This document shows, piece after piece, positions 1 to 13,292 of a stretch of 64,000 nt of DNA. Position 1 is the stretch's first letter. Each line of letters starts with the position of its first letter. Under the pieces are notes generated by a model. That model was not told where the DNA came from. It made no database searches and saw only the letters and a list, made by a program, of their open reading frames with translations. The stretch is taken from contig JAIXMP010000007.1 in assembly GCA_025677815.1 (NCBI GenBank), positions 1,116,001-1,180,000 of the forward strand, given 5' to 3'. Source of the stretch: Phascolomyces articulosus (Eukaryota; Mucoromycota; Mucoromycetes; Mucorales; Lichtheimiaceae). A program made the position numbers and the translations under genes.

Positions 1-1036
1 ATTAATAATAATACCAGATACTCTAAATGATAACATATCTCTCACCCTATGGGATTTTCTTTAAATCTCGCTAGATAATACTATGAATTGACGTTTTTAG
101 ACATTACTGCATGTGTTACGCACGCGTAATATATGTAAATCAATCTTGATCAGCTGACAACAGAAGTAGATGTATATCACGTATATATTATCATTGAAGC
201 AACTCGAATACAATTACTATGATACTTATTATATAAACAAGTCCCTTCAACTTCGATGAAGCTTGAATATAGGGAGCAACAATTATTCATACAAACTTTA
301 TTTATATGAGGTATGTAGTTAATGAATTAATAACAACTCAGTGTTTACCTTTTATTTTGTTTGCCTGCTGACATATATAAAAAAGGGGAAATATAAATCT
401 TTTTACACAATATATAAACTAGTGGTAGATGACAAGTGTATTATTATGTGAAAATCAGTTAAAAAAGAATTACTATGCAGCATTATCATTACGCATATCG
501 TGTCAACACTCACACGCACTGCTTTATACAATACAAGATCATTTGATTAAAACAAAAGATATTTTTTAGTTACATGACTACTACGTTCTTTTTGAATAGA
601 ATAGATGTATTTACCACATATGGTAAAGCAAATAAAAATGTGATGGATGATGTTGTTGGTGATGATGATGGTGGTGGTGATGAGATATATAAACGGATAA
701 ATATAGTAACAAACGTAGTTGGGACGTGCGCATCTTCTTCAAGCATCTTTTTGTACCCGCGCAAAAAAAAAAAAATCTGTAGCACACAATAGAGGGAATG
801 ACATGCACAACGCACTACACGGACCCCTTTCATTTTAATTCAACACCATGACAACTCAAATAAAAACAAACCACAACGCTTGACCTTTGGAACACAAAGA
901 TATACATGAATAAGTTTGGATTGTAGTTCCATCTTAAGATATTGTAGCACAAGATTTAAAAAAACATATTTAAAGCTTCAAGTTATAAAAAAGTCATATG
1001 CAAATAATAAAAGAATCTCTCTTTTGTCTACAAAAA
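1..1036. other. 5' flanking AT-rich stretch, no gene seen
   Basis: Only short open frames occur here, and those near 570-830 come from a GAT/GGT-type low-complexity patch (about 640-690) read in several frames. No splice-consistent exon chain was found. The last part is presumably the promoter and 5' UTR of the DUF2235 gene that follows. Confidence 0.5.
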
Positions 1037-2922
1037 ATGGGCATCTTTACTTTATCCAAAGACAAAAAGACAACAACAACAACGACAGCAACAACAAAAA
1101 CAGCAGTAGTAGCATCTGCTTCTGTATCTAACAAAGTGAAACAAAACAAAAATGCAACAAAATCATCATCCATAACAAAGGACAGCCATGGCATCACTCA
1201 AAAAACCATAGTACCGGAATCAAGTAGTAGTAGTTCGGATGCAACTGTTTGCAGACAACGGATCATTGCATGCATGGATGGAACTTGGGATGTTGCAAGT
1301 GGTAAATGCTAAACAAACAAATATGCACGAACGAAATCAAATTATTAAATCGTTGAACAGCACACACCAATGTATTTAGATTCTTTAATAGCTTGGAAAC
1401 TTCTTATCCATTACAATCAGAAAATTCAAATGAGACATGGTCTCAAGTGTCGCATTATGTGGAGGGAGTCGGTACTCGTAGTGATGGAATTCAAAAATAT
1501 CTTGGTGGTGCATATGGTCTTGGTATTAGTGATCAAATTCTTACGGCTTATGCTTTTCTAAGTGAAAATTATAAAGGAGAGCAAGATGAGATTTGGCTAT
1601 TTGGTGCATCACGCGGTGGTAAGTACGGAAGAAGAAAATATTGGTTTTATTTGATCTTGTTACTGTCGCTGGATGGATGGGTCTTGGTCATTTTTTTTTA
1701 GTATTTAAAACTTTTTATTCATATCCTACCCCACAAAAAAAGGTTATTCAGCACGTAGTTTGGCAGGCATGATTTATAACGTTGGTCTGCTGCCATGTCA
1801 GTATATCACAGTGGCACTTGATGAAGCATACAATCTTTATCGTCGGGCCGACAGAAAAAGTCATCCGAGTGACCCCGAAGCCGTCGAATTTCGTCGTAAA
1901 TATAATTGTTTTGAACCTGAAATTCGATTCTTGGGTTGTATGGATACAGTAGGTAAGAACACCTAGATGATTTACTATTTCTTAATACGGTTGTAATAAT
2001 TATTTTACCTTTTGGAATGGAATTGTAAAATAAATTATTATCTATACAGGAAGTCTGGGTGTTCCACGCCTTCCATGGTATCTGGGTGGTTCATTGTGTA
2101 AGTGTTGTCATGGATTCATCATTTTCTATCATTGATAGTATATTCTATATATACTAATTACTAATAAATATGTTACCATATTTTACCATATGTCATTAAA
2201 ATATCCACGTTCTTTCCTTTTTATCATTCCCATGTTAATATACTTAATAGTATGGAGCTTATTTCATGGTTTACACAGCTTTCATGATACAAAGTTATCG
2301 CCAAAAGTAAAATCAGCATTTCATGCACTTGCAATTCATGAACAACGTGAATGGTTTCATCCTGCACTTATGAAATATGGATCACACAAGAGACCTGAAC
2401 AAACTTTAAAACAACTTTGGTTTCCAGGCACACATAGTGACGTGATTGGTGGTCCAAGAGCTTCTCGTGTTCTTTGTAATCATTCATTACAATGGATCAT
2501 GATGAAAGCACAAGAATGTGGTTTAGTGTTCAAGTAAGTTTCTTTTTTTGTGTCATGTTGTATCACCAAAAATCCATTTTCATCATCTATACTTTCGAAT
2601 TTTGCTCACACAACTTCTTGTATTATGCAGGTCTCCAATCGATGAAATCTGTGGAGCAAGAGCTTTTCTTTATAACGATAGTTACAGAAATCAGATCGTC
2701 TATCGCTTACTTCCTCGGAAGGATAGATATATTGATCCAACTCTCTTTCCTGACCAACGGGCTTTATATATGGATGGTCACTTTTCCGAATATATTACGG
2801 TGGATCAGTTGAGACTTTTCCGTTCCAAGACACTTGATAAATTTTTATCCACTATTAAAAAAACACAAGAACAACAGGATAGAGAACAATCAACATCGTC
2901 TTCAACATCCAACAAAAAATAA
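1037..2922 (+). CDS. DUF2235 (Tle1-like) alpha/beta hydrolase domain protein
   Basis: Six exons: 1037-1301, 1361-1618, 1743-1952, 2050-2097, 2251-2533 and 2631-2922, giving 451 aa. All junctions agree in phase. The N-terminus to about residue 75 is Thr/Ser/Lys-rich and disordered. The family hallmarks follow in order: RIIACMDGTWD (about 78-88), a TNVFRF element made by the first splice, the nucleophile motif GASRGG (about 170-175), GCMDTVG (about 239-245), and a late FHDTKLSP with the likely catalytic His. The domain is shared with bacterial Tle1 phospholipase effectors and with many fungal proteins of unknown substrate, so lipase or esterase activity is inferred from the family. No signal peptide or membrane segment is visible. 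An in-frame ATG lies upstream at 998; 1037 was chosen because it opens MGIFTLSK. The gene faces the F-box gene tail to tail, 223 bases apart. Confidence 0.88.
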
Positions 2923-3145
2923 TTAAAATATATAATATTTGAATTAGCATAAGTTATTATTATTATTATTATCATTTTAGAAAATTTAGGAATTATATGA
3001 ATACATGTATAATTTTTTTTCATCAAGAAAAAAAAAGTAATAATATACGTAACCAAAGGGTGAAAATCAGTAATATGTTGATTATTATATACAAATGGAT
3101 GGTGAAAGATTTTGATTACAGAAAAAAAACACTTTGAATGGAATT

Positions 3146-4873
3146 TCATGATGCAGATGGTGATGATGATGATGCCCTTGTTGCTGTTATTACTGTCCAG
3201 GATGCAGCCAAAAAATAAATATTGGGATGATTACCACATAGTGTTCGAAATTGTGAGATACTTTTTAGTTCGACCGCTTCGCACACGTGTCGAGCTGTGG
3301 CTGTCGTTGTGATATTATTATTATTATTAGATTGTTGCTGTTTATAATGGGATTTACAAACAGAAAAATGGACTTGACTGAGTTGACGACAGTTTCGATT
3401 GATATATTCAAATAGTGATAAATCCATTTGGACATTTTTAAACTTTAGTGCTTGCAATCGTTCCATTGTAGAGGGTATTGATGGCGAGGATGCCAATGTA
3501 AATCCTTTGAACTTTTTGTTGATATTCTTGTTGTTACAATGTGTTACTCTGGACGATGAAGAAGAGGAAGATGATAATTTGATATAGGTGGTATCAAAAA
3601 TAAAAGTATCCACAGAAGAAAATCGATCAATCAATATATCCAATTCAACCATATTTTGATCTGTAGGAAGAAAACCAGTAAAGGACAAAATCGACGTACT
3701 AAGGAGTAAATGATAGGTGGATCGACGAGGAAATAAAGAACATAAAATACGAGTGACACATGTGTTATCTGCACCATTTGCTTGTGGTAATGCACGTCGT
3801 AAACCTTGAAAATTTGCTTTTTTTGTGGTATCATTCCAAATTAACCACGGCTGCTGTTCAATCTTTTTTTGCTGTTGCTGTTTTTGTTTTTTTTTTTTCT
3901 CATGCTGTTGTTGGTTTTGTTGATATTGCAAAGATGTTGTTGTAGGGCATGATGATGGAGAAGAAGAAGCTAGAGTAGTAGCACATGAAACACTTCGTTG
4001 GAATTCCACTTTTTTTAGGTTTGGGTATCGAGGCACAAGGTGTGCTTGCAAATAGTCGGATACGAATCGGGTGCATTGACTACCGGCCCGTTCATATGTG
4101 ATTTTCAAGGTGCGCAATCTGGGGAATGGCCCAATTCCAGGAATATCCGTCATCTTGGCATCCCAATGAACACAGGTAATATCCAAGTGTTCCAAATCAG
4201 CACACACTTTATGAATACTATTTAACTCGATACATCGAACAAGTGGAATTACATTGACGAGTGATAATGCTTGCAAACGAGGGACAGACGTTAAAAATGC
4301 TGTCAGTTTGGTAGATCTATAAAATCGAAACTTTTTTTGTCTTACTTTTGAGCCAAGAAAAAAAAAATAGCACTATCCCATCATCCAATCTTTATATGCA
4401 ATTACGTTCTCCATCTCACTCACTCACTCTCTTTTTCATTATTGACATTACCCATATTCAGATGTTTTAGGCCCAAGACCACTATCATGGTATTCCAATG
4501 TTAATCGTGTTAAAATAGGAAAGGTTTCCAAGGAAACAGTCAAAGGAGATATGGATGCTCTTGAATTCCATGTAATAGCCATAGCACCAATATTTTGACA
4601 ACGTTGCGCTATATTATTCACATTGGCATACGTAACTACTTCAGCACACCAACGTATGGTATGAACAAGATTGCGTAAATCAGGTGCTTTTTCCAAAGCT
4701 TCCACGAATCGTCGAAATTGCTTTGGATCTTTGGAAAGTATAACACGACCATAAAGAATGGGCATGAATGCATAATACCAGTCGCGACAACTACACATAC
4801 TTTCAAGTAATTCTTGTTGTGAAAGATCTTCTGTGATCTGTGCCAATAATTCAAATGGAAGCATGGCAATCAT
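3146..4873 (-). CDS. F-box protein with leucine-rich-type C-terminal region
   Basis: Two exons on the minus strand, 4873-4452 and 4316-3146, join in phase to give 530 aa. The N-terminus (MLPFELLAQITEDLSQQELL..C..WY, about residues 4-35) is a typical F-box, which would dock to Skp1 in an SCF ubiquitin ligase. Downstream are spaced LxxLxL-type segments such as FPRLRTLKI and LEHLDIT, which look like degenerate leucine-rich repeats that would bind a substrate. The middle holds poly-Gln/Lys and poly-Ser runs. An in-frame ATG lies upstream at 4909, but it would add a stretch unlike an F-box start; 4864 is another possible start. The substrate cannot be told from the sequence. Confidence 0.8.
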
Positions 4874-5978
4874 GATATTTATTTGTAAAATAATAATAAA
4901 AAAATACACTTTATTTCGTTATGTTATATATGTATTAATATGTGTGGGAATTGGGTAAAAAAAAAGAGAGAGAAGCTGCAACTCTCATCCCCTCACATTC
5001 TTTATGCTTGTTGTAACGCGAATAATGGTTTTGGAAACAAAAGGGTATAAACGTTGTACACAGACATGCAGTCTGTGGTCCAGATTTCCCATGAGCATGA
5101 AATCAAATTTTTTGTTTCATGCCGATGAAACTGATCCACAGTACAGCTTACTTTATATCGGATTTTACAATGGATGGCAAGATACAAAACATACATTGGT
5201 ATTTTTGAATGAATCAGCTAATATTGCCTTTTTCACTGTAAAAGGACCGGGTATACTACTAGCAGTAGCATTATCAGTCATTTTTTTTACTATAATATTA
5301 CAAAATGGTACCTCATGAGAAAATTTCTTTGTTGTATTTCTTAACATTTGTTATATATTCCCCACTTGTTGAACATCTTTGTACCACTACTACTTGTAAT
5401 ATTTCATCATGCTGATAATACATAATATCAGCTAAGAACATTATTATCAACTAGGTAATATCTACTAAAAAACACCTTTTGCTTTTATTAGCGTTGACCT
5501 CATTTCATTGATCTACTACTATATGAACAAGGTAGTAATAATCTCTTTCCTTTAAAATCAACCTAATTGTTCTATTTTGTAGCTATTTTTACATACAACA
5601 TTGACGACCTATTTTCTGCTTGGTTCCTGAAATATTAGACTCAAAAAACAATTCCTATAAAAGGATGATTGATGAAGAAGAGTACCTTTTTTTTTGCAGC
5701 TAATGAAGAATATGTATTCCTTGACATATAGATAAATAGAACAAACTATCAATTTCATAGAATTTCGTTGCAAAAATGAATTATACGTAACAAAAAAAAG
5801 AGATCGTCGCTCAATTATTTTCATATGCCACTGTGTTACCATCAAAGCCTGTCTCACAAAAAAATAATCTCTTTCTATTTCTTCCTCTTCTTCTTTCTCT
5901 TTCTTTATTTTAATAAACAAAACCCATAACACTTTTGTAACGGTTCCCCTTTTTATTCGAATCACTAATTTTTTCTTC
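4874..5978. other. Intergenic region between F-box gene and GOT1
   Basis: This is the shared upstream region of two divergent genes. A 104-codon open frame at 5004-5318 on the plus strand has one hydrophobic stretch near its end, but no family resemblance and no clear splice partners. The minus strand of the same stretch is also partly open. The final 200 bases before GOT1 contain CT-rich tracts such as 5875-5905, typical of fungal 5' leaders. Confidence 0.45.
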
Positions 5979-6800
5979 ATGCTTTCTGATAGTCAAAGTT
6001 GGTGTTTTTATTTTCAATCTATATTCTGCATTATTCTAAAGATCTATAACCCCTGGATCTAACCTTCATTCCTATATTAAATAGAGATCGGCGTAGGCCT
6101 CACTGCTGTGGGTGTCCTCTTTATGTTGATGGGCGTTTTCACTTTTTTTGATGCTGGGTTATTGGCCATTGGCAATGTAAGTTATCCTCCTATCCCACTG
6201 TTTTTAGACGAGAAAGATATATATATATATATATATATATATATGCTGATCCTATATATTTTTCATTTAGATCTTATTTTTAGGTGGCATTCCCTTGACA
6301 ATTGGTGTTCAACGTACACTCACCTTTTTTGCTCAAAAGAATAAAATTCGAGGCACTGTTTGTTTCCTCGGGGGAATTTTCTTGGTATTTTGTAAATGGG
6401 CTGTTATTGGTATTGCTATCGAAGTATTTGGCATTTTGAATTTGTTTGGGTAATATATAATATTATAAACTTGATTAAATTAGGGTATTACCAAAGGGAA
6501 ATTGGTTGTGATACTAACATATGAAAATTCAATCGAATTATAGCGATTTCTTCCCACTAGTATTTGCGTTCTTACGCCAACTTCCAATTATTGGATCACT
6601 TTTGAATCATCCTGGATTGAGCAATGTAAGGAAAAGATGTGGATGGAAAGAAAGAAGGAAATGTGGGGATTTTATGTTGAAAAAAAAAAAAGAAAAATTG
6701 AGGAAGATGTGTTTTATATAAGGTATCATTGTATACTAATATGGTATGTTAAATGATTTAGACATTTGATCGCTTCACTGGTCCTGCATTGCCTGTTTAA
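5979..6800 (+). CDS. GOT1: Golgi transport protein GOT1 homologue
   Basis: Five exons: 5979-5997, 6085-6176, 6271-6449, 6544-6625 and 6762-6800, giving 136 aa, the usual length of Got1. The first exon encodes only MLSDSQ plus one base and was found by matching phase to the conserved K-I-G-V-G that follows. Hallmarks are GVFTFFDAGLLAIGN, LGGIPLTIGVQRTLTFF, KNKIRGT and KWAVIGIAIEVFGILNLFG. The C-terminus runs from LRQLPIIGSLLNHPGLS to TFDRFTGPALPV. Got1 is a small four-helix membrane protein of the ER/Golgi that assists vesicle docking in early secretion. The first intron has a weak donor (GTTGGT) and the third has a textbook TACTAAC branch site near 6513. Intron 2 is mostly an (AT)n run. Confidence 0.93.
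6217..6244. repeat. (AT)n microsatellite in GOT1 intron 2
   Basis: About 14 uninterrupted AT dinucleotides lie between the donor at 6177 and the acceptor at 6270. Length variation would change intron size but not the protein. Confidence 0.9.
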
Positions 6801-8326
6801 AAAAAACGACAAAAGGATGGTATTATTTCCCCTCTCCCTTCACTTCTTGTTTATATTTATTTATTTGTTTCCATCTAGCATTCTTCTATAATTTATACTT
6901 CTTTTTTTTTAATAATTGTTTCTCTTTTTCTATTTATATACATAATTTTGATATATTATTACACTAATCTTTTTAAACCCTTATAATAATAATAATACGA
7001 TTATTTAATGAACTATGATTAAAATGAATTGATACATTTACCACAAATCGAATAGGTTTTTTTTTTGGCGTTAGATCTGCTGGGGAACAAGGATTGGAAT
7101 AAGTTTATAAAATATTTTAAACGGGATTTTTGATAACGAAAAAGTTTTAGAAATTGGTATGTTTCTGGAACCAGTAATCTCATTATGGTTGACAGAAAAG
7201 GAATTTGTTTTGCTGAATTTGACTGATTGGATGGATAGAGCCTATAATGCACTTGTTAATGTTTTACATGTTCAAAAATGTCATGACACATCTTCTTGAA
7301 CTATCATTTTGTTCACATAATAAACGGTAATAGTAGGTGATGACTTCACCCTCTTTGTTTCTATATGCATTCTAAATAATATAATAAATAGTAAACAAGG
7401 ATCAATGTTTATTTTTAGCTTATTGATCCAAAGGTAAGTTTACTTATGAATATATAATAACAATGCTTATTAAGTACCTGCATTATTAGTTATAAAATCA
7501 GAAATATATAAAAAAAGGGATGCGGGGCTTGTCATCTACGTATTTTGGTGTCATGATCTCATGATGTGTGTTCGGTAACATCGGCTTAGCTACCTTATTA
7601 AATAATAAGGTTTTTTTATGTAATTAGTATTATATATAACGTTGCAAAGAATAAAATATATAAAACCAGGTATTAGGAATACCAGCATTCCATCTCTAAA
7701 AAAAACAAAACACACACACACACACACATGACATAGAATTGATTCAGGGAATGTAAATATTTTTGATCTATTTATATTTTTTATATATACTTCAAAGCTA
7801 ATCCCTCTTGGGATTGTATAGAATGTGTATGTCATAATATGTAACGAGAATCTAATAATCCATGGCTTTTGTACACAGATCATAGTTAGCATATATATAT
7901 ATATATATATAACACTAGGATTATTTATACAATTCGTGCCATAAAATACTTGATAATGCTGTATATAAAATGACGAGATTTCTATATTAACTTTTGTTGC
8001 TTTTTTTTTTACCAATATAAATATAAATAAAGAAACATTTGATTATTAAAAAAAATTATCATTTATCCATTTATAAAAACGTGGCGCAATTTATTAAAGA
8101 ACGTGTAGAAAATAAACAAGTGATAAGATATAAATATATTACTAATGATCAAAAATAAAATATCAACAAATTAAAAAAAAAATAGAGGATATTTTTACAA
8201 AAAAGAAAGAATGGTTATATATAATAATATTTGTTGATGTGAGATTTGGAAGGTGGTGTGAGGAAGAATATATATAGATATATAGCTACATGATGGAATA
8301 ATAATAATAATAATAATAAAATGAAA
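6801..8326. other. Intergenic region between convergent GOT1 and MARVEL-like gene
   Basis: Very AT-rich. It contains a (CA)n run at 7711-7728, an (AT)n run at about 7891-7911 and an ATA trinucleotide run at about 8299-8319. Open frames here are low-complexity artefacts. It serves as the 3' flank of both neighbours. Confidence 0.6.
7711..7728. repeat. (CA)n microsatellite
   Basis: Nine CA dinucleotides in a row, outside any gene. Confidence 0.85.
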
Positions 8327-9665
8327 TTAAACTCTTGCTCCATCGTGTGAATGAGGAGGCTCGGATGCGGATCGTTCCGAAAGAGAAGGTGTTGCAGCCA
8401 CTTTTTCACCATAGGGAAAAGTGTAACCTTGCTGGGGTAGTGGTGGAGGTGGTGGTTGATTACCATTAACACTTCCTCCGGCTGTATTATAAAGGGGTAC
8501 GCCAGATCCACTATAATCAGTCGAATAAGACATTTGTCGTTGAGGTGCTGGATATTGTGTATTATCAGCATCATAATAATTGTAATAAGTTGGATAAGGA
8601 GCTACTCCTCCAGCTGGTACAGGTTCATAATGTTGTACTGGTGATCCATTTCCTCCTGGATATTGTTGATATGATTGATTATGAAGATCAGCTACTGCAT
8701 AAGCTGCAGGTGAAGGTGTATTACCATGATCAATGGCCATAGGAACATCTTCAATATAATCATGACCATCTTTATCATTATACACGGTTGATTTTTTCTG
8801 CAGGAACGTGTACAACGCGAGAACAATCCATAAAGCGGCTGTGATGATCAATCCAAGCCATGTTCCATTTTGAAGCCCTAAAAAAATGAAATTTAAAGTT
8901 TGTTTGTCACTATAAATAACCACATACCATAATAAAATGGAAATATAAACAAATAATTATATTCAAGTAGCCGTCCAAAAAGTAAATTACAACTTTTTGT
9001 TCGCCATTATAAGAAGCATCATGAATAGATATACTATTGCTACTTACAGCATCGATTGGTAATTCTTTGTTGTAGACTTTGATCATTAGCAACATGATAA
9101 TCTGAACAATATGTTGCGAATCCTTTTTGAGAAGGAAGGTTTAGTTGTCCTGAGGAAAATATTTGATCAACTGGTAAAACTGGTACAGGGCCAGCTTCCA
9201 GTGTACCATAAATAATGACAGCGATCAAAAGAGCAATATTTATTACACTGACGATTCGATCTCCACGAATAGATCGAATATTCCGCATAAAGCTTACAAA
9301 AAGTAATGCAATCGAACATATAAAGGAAAATCCAGCTCCCACGTAGTATAAGGTATACTATAAATCATTGTTCCCATACGTCTCTATTAGCATAGAGATA
9401 TTATAACCGAAAAAAAATATATAACATTACATTATATAACAACTTACAACTTTGTATTGTGGCCACCAGTCGCTATTATCAAACAATATCATTTGTGCTG
9501 TAAAAATAAAGAGTCATGTCAATCAATGATATTTTTGTCATATAGAGTTTCTTATATACAATTCATTCTCTACTTATATTTACCAATATGACATGCCAAT
9601 GTTCCTGCGCTGAAAAAGAATATTAAGAAACGAATAAAATTCAAAAATATAATACGACAGTTCAT
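8327..9665 (-). CDS. Four-helix membrane protein, MARVEL/SUR7-like
   Basis: Four exons on the minus strand, 9665-9584, 9497-9448, 9357-9048 and 8877-8327, give 330 aa with all phases matching. Four hydrophobic helices are visible: LNFIRFLIFFFSAGTLACHI near the N-terminus, VGAGFSFICSIALLFVSF, VSVINIALLIAVIIYGTL, and after a roughly 60-residue loop LGLIITAALWIVLALYTFL. The remaining 130 or so residues form a Pro/Tyr/Gly-rich tail (QPPPPPLPQQGYTFPYG near its end), predicted cytosolic. This layout fits fungal MARVEL-domain proteins, which organise plasma-membrane domains, but I see no diagnostic short motif. SUR7/PalI is the main alternative. The start is the first ATG before helix 1. Confidence 0.75.
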
Positions 9666-12171
9666 GGTTTTTTCTTTCGCTTTGAAGGTATTTGTATATA
9701 CAGATTTTTTTTCTTGTTATTGCTGGTTGTTGGTTGGTTACTGTTGTAGTAATTCCGATTAGGGTATATTAGGTATTTTTTTTTACAATGTCGAAATGGT
9801 AAGAATGAAGAAGAAGAAAGAATAAAGCTTTCAATAATTATAATAAAGTTTTTAAAGTGAATTATTGATTATTATCAATAGAAAAAAAAAGAAAAGTAAA
9901 AAAGAGTTATAATAGTTTAAAAGTAGAAGGAGAAAAAAAAAAAAAAAAGAAAAAGCCTATCAAAAGGGATTTTTGTTTGAGTAATCGTCTTTTTGTGTGT
10001 GTATGTGAGTGCCTCGATTTATATAAAGACTCTTTTTTGGCAGACACAAACGATCCAGAACTGGTTATATCAAAGTGAAGAATATGGAAAGAGAGAAAAG
10101 AGAGGCGGTTTTCTTGTGTTTCCGTTCGTATGGCAAACATTGCTGTACGACAACTAAAAACTTTTTTATCATAACACGAAACACAAACGATTCTCTTTTT
10201 TCGAATCGGCTTCCAACATCGTCTTATCATTATTATTATCCATTTTTCTTTTGAATATATATATATAAAGAGACTTGATCCATTTGTAACATTATCATTC
10301 TGTAATTAATATCAATAGGAAATCACGTATTATATAATCTTATTCAAGTTATTCAAGGGCGATCATTCCATTTCTTAAAAGGAGGATAGAAGATCAAGTG
10401 GAGATAACCAAGGTGGAAAATTCAAAAAAAAAATGGGGAGTAGGTACAACTTCTGACATTGATACTATTCTACTCTAACTAATATGATGTACGGATGCAT
10501 ATTCACACCTTTATAAATGTTGCCACGATTGATAATATAAATATACTGAGAAACTTGTTATTATATACTACTGACGTTCTTTATAAGATTGTATAATTCT
10601 ATTTTCTTGTTTTTACATTCAAAATACTTGACGAGGACACGTGTATTCATGGTGAGCCATTTGCTTCAATGCTTATTTTTACCATGTTCACCAAGTTGCT
10701 GGTGTGAAAAAAAAAAGATTACAGAAAGATGGGCAAAGCCAGGTGTTACACGGACACTAGCGCATAAAACAGTAACATCATTTATACTGGTGACCGATTT
10801 ACGGGTGCTGAATGAATGGGGCTTGGTTTTTGGTGTCACCTTAAGTACGGCTTTGCTATTGTCCCCATAAAACATGAACTGTAGAAATCAATCGACTCCT
10901 ACCAAAATGCAAGCATCCAATAATATGTAGAATAATGGGGAAAATAAGATCAACTAGTCTAAAAATATTTTGAGCATTCAACAACATTATCAAACCATAA
11001 ACAGGAATAATAAGGTTGAGATAGATAGATTATTATTATTATTATTAATGGAGATATCATTATGTACTATAATGAAATAGTATAATATATGGGTACTACG
11101 TATGCTAGTTTATAGAGTAAAGATTTGAAGAGAACCCTTATACGAATAGATAAAAGCCCCAGTGATAAGATCCTATATTTACTATGCAAATTAATGTTAT
11201 AAGTCTCCTTGAATATATACACTAATATACTACTTATCTCTTCAAAAATAAAGCTATGGAATCATATTGAATACCTCATAAGAGGTGTGTCAGGAGAGAA
11301 TGAATTTTGTTTGCAGCTACTATTATTTTAATGGATATTATGGGTAAAATATAGTTTTTCTTTTTTTTTTTTTGATATTATAGTTTTTTACATCTTAACT
11401 AGCCCGATGCAGGACAGCTTCTTGGACTTGACCACGATATACATTATTATCTTCGATGGGGAATACGTACGTACAAAATATAAAAACGTTGCAACGAGGT
11501 ATATGATGGGCAGAAGAAGAATTTCTTTTCTAAATCCAAAGGTTGTACTCATCCTTCATCATCATCAAAGGAGACAATTATCATCATCCATATAACGAAA
11601 ACACTCCCTCCGGATAAGAATTGGTTTGTTATATTTGTAAATAATAAATATTTACTTTGAATGATATGCGACTTTGTACAGTTTACTAAATCAACCACAA
11701 TAAAAAAAAAAAGAAGTGTTTATAAAGTACTTTTTATTCAAACTAATCTAACGATTGACAAGAAAAAACACATATGCTTTTTCAACAATAACAAGTCAGC
11801 AGAACAAATAATTGTGAGTTGCTTTACAGTAGTTCTATCACTACATACTACTCTTTTCTTAAAAAAAAGAAATTAGAATAATGATATAATTGCTTAGACA
11901 TGAAACAATTCTGTATTTACGAACATTAATGTTATGTAATCTGCAGGGGCGGAGGTAGCAATCATCCGAAATGAGAATTTTCTCTTTCTCTAAAAATCCG
12001 TCGGATGGGGTATATTTCTTTCAAGGAAAAACCTTCGGACCACCACCACCACGAGAAAAAAAAAGGTTCAATTATTTTGAAACGTAAAAGGAACTATATA
12101 TCCTATAAAAAGGAAATCTTCGTTTTTTTCTCCTTTTTTTATTAACTATACCAATACACCTTTTTTTTACT
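9666..12171. other. Divergent intergenic region, no supported gene
   Basis: Upstream of both the MARVEL-like gene and the AIG1-type gene. A 93-codon open frame at 10589-10870 and its minus-strand counterpart at 10666-10875 are less AT-rich than the surroundings, but neither resembles a known family. The bases before 12104 contain CCACCACCACCACGAG and a GGGGCGGAGG patch (about 11945), which may be promoter elements or mobile-element debris. Confidence 0.45.
12104..12111 (+). promoter_or_regulatory. TATA box of the AIG1-type gene
   Basis: TATAAAAA lies 61 bases before the ATG at 12172 and is followed by a CT/T-rich leader. Position and context fit a core promoter element. Confidence 0.6.
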
Positions 12172-13190
12172 ATGGCAACAAAAGAATGGACACGATTACT
12201 ACTTAACGTAGTAGGTCTTTTATCCAATGGATATGGTTTTTCATTTGTAGTTGGCGCATTCCCTTCTGATATCGGTTTTGGTGGTATTTTCCAAGTATGT
12301 CTCCATTTTGTTCGTGTCAAAAATAAAAAGATGTCTAAATTCATATTAAAAATAAAATATAGTTTTTGACCATCATTGGTTTAACATTGGCAACCATAAC
12401 ATTTGCACTTAAAGTACTTCGTTTCACTGTTCCTGGTGCACTTGAAGGTAAACAATTATATCATCACTCCAAGAAATATTGTAAACAAGAAAAAAAAGGG
12501 GGGAAACTGATTATTTTTAATTTGACATAAAAAAAAATTAGGTGTTTATAAGCATGTTGCCTACGTTACTACACCGGTAAAATATCAGGATGCATAAATT
12601 TGAACTGATCCTATAAATTAAAGCTAATTCTTTATAATGTATTTTTAGATGGAAGGATTGATTAGTTTATTATATTGGCCCATGGTGATTTATAGCAAAG
12701 ATTTATTACAACATCAAGAAGTACCTTTTGTATTACCTTTGCCTTTGGATATGTCACTTCATTTATGGCCAGCTGTCTTATTATGGATTGACTTTTTAGT
12801 ATTTGATGTGGATTTCCAACGATCCAAGTCCCACATTTTGACCATTTATGCATTTACCTTTTTGTATTTCGGTTGGTCGACTTATTGCTTTACCAGAAAT
12901 GGCTTTTGGGTTTACCCTTTCTTGGCCGAATTTTCGACGATTGGACGCGCTACATTCTTTATGTTCTGTGGTAACGTATGCATTGCCATGTATGAAGCAG
13001 GTAAATATATACATCAAATCTCTTGGACAGGGAGAGAGAGAGAGGGAAGCAAGGAAGGGTATATATATCCGCATTATGAAAACATCTAGTTGCTTATTAT
13101 ATATGTTTAAATACAGGTGCTTTTATCCATAAGAAATTGAATGTTGCTCGAGCTGAAGTTGCTGAGACAAAGAAGACTAAATCCCAATAA
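12172..13190 (+). CDS. AIG1/ADTRP-family (FAR-17a) membrane hydrolase
   Basis: Five exons: 12172-12294, 12363-12447, 12542-12576, 12649-13000 and 13117-13190, giving 222 aa, close to the usual 230-240. The family is a six-helix membrane threonine hydrolase that in animals cleaves fatty-acid esters of hydroxy fatty acids, using a Thr in helix 2 and a His in helix 4. Here the candidates are a Thr in AYVTTPMEGLISLLYWP (about residue 78-79) and the His in DMSLHLWPAVLLWIDFLVF. The tail ends in lysine-rich ETKKTKSQ, compatible with an ER protein. Assignment rests on topology and these two motifs; the fungal substrate is unknown. Confidence 0.82.
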
Positions 13191-13241
13191 TGATTGATAC
13201 ATATATTTGAAATTTTGATGTACTTAGTATTATCTCTAATA

Positions 13242-13292
<51 letters not shown>

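Noticed and set aside
570..833. Overlapping frames on both strands, with poly-His and Asp/Gly stretches
   Set aside because: They are readings of one GAT/GGT low-complexity patch; no family, no splice partners.
5004..5318. 104-codon frame with one hydrophobic stretch
   Set aside because: No resemblance to a known family, the minus strand is also open, and it lies in the shared promoter region of two divergent genes.
10589..10875. Frames on both strands, less AT-rich than surroundings
   Set aside because: Neither product is recognisable and no phase-consistent exons were found around it; could be a decayed gene.
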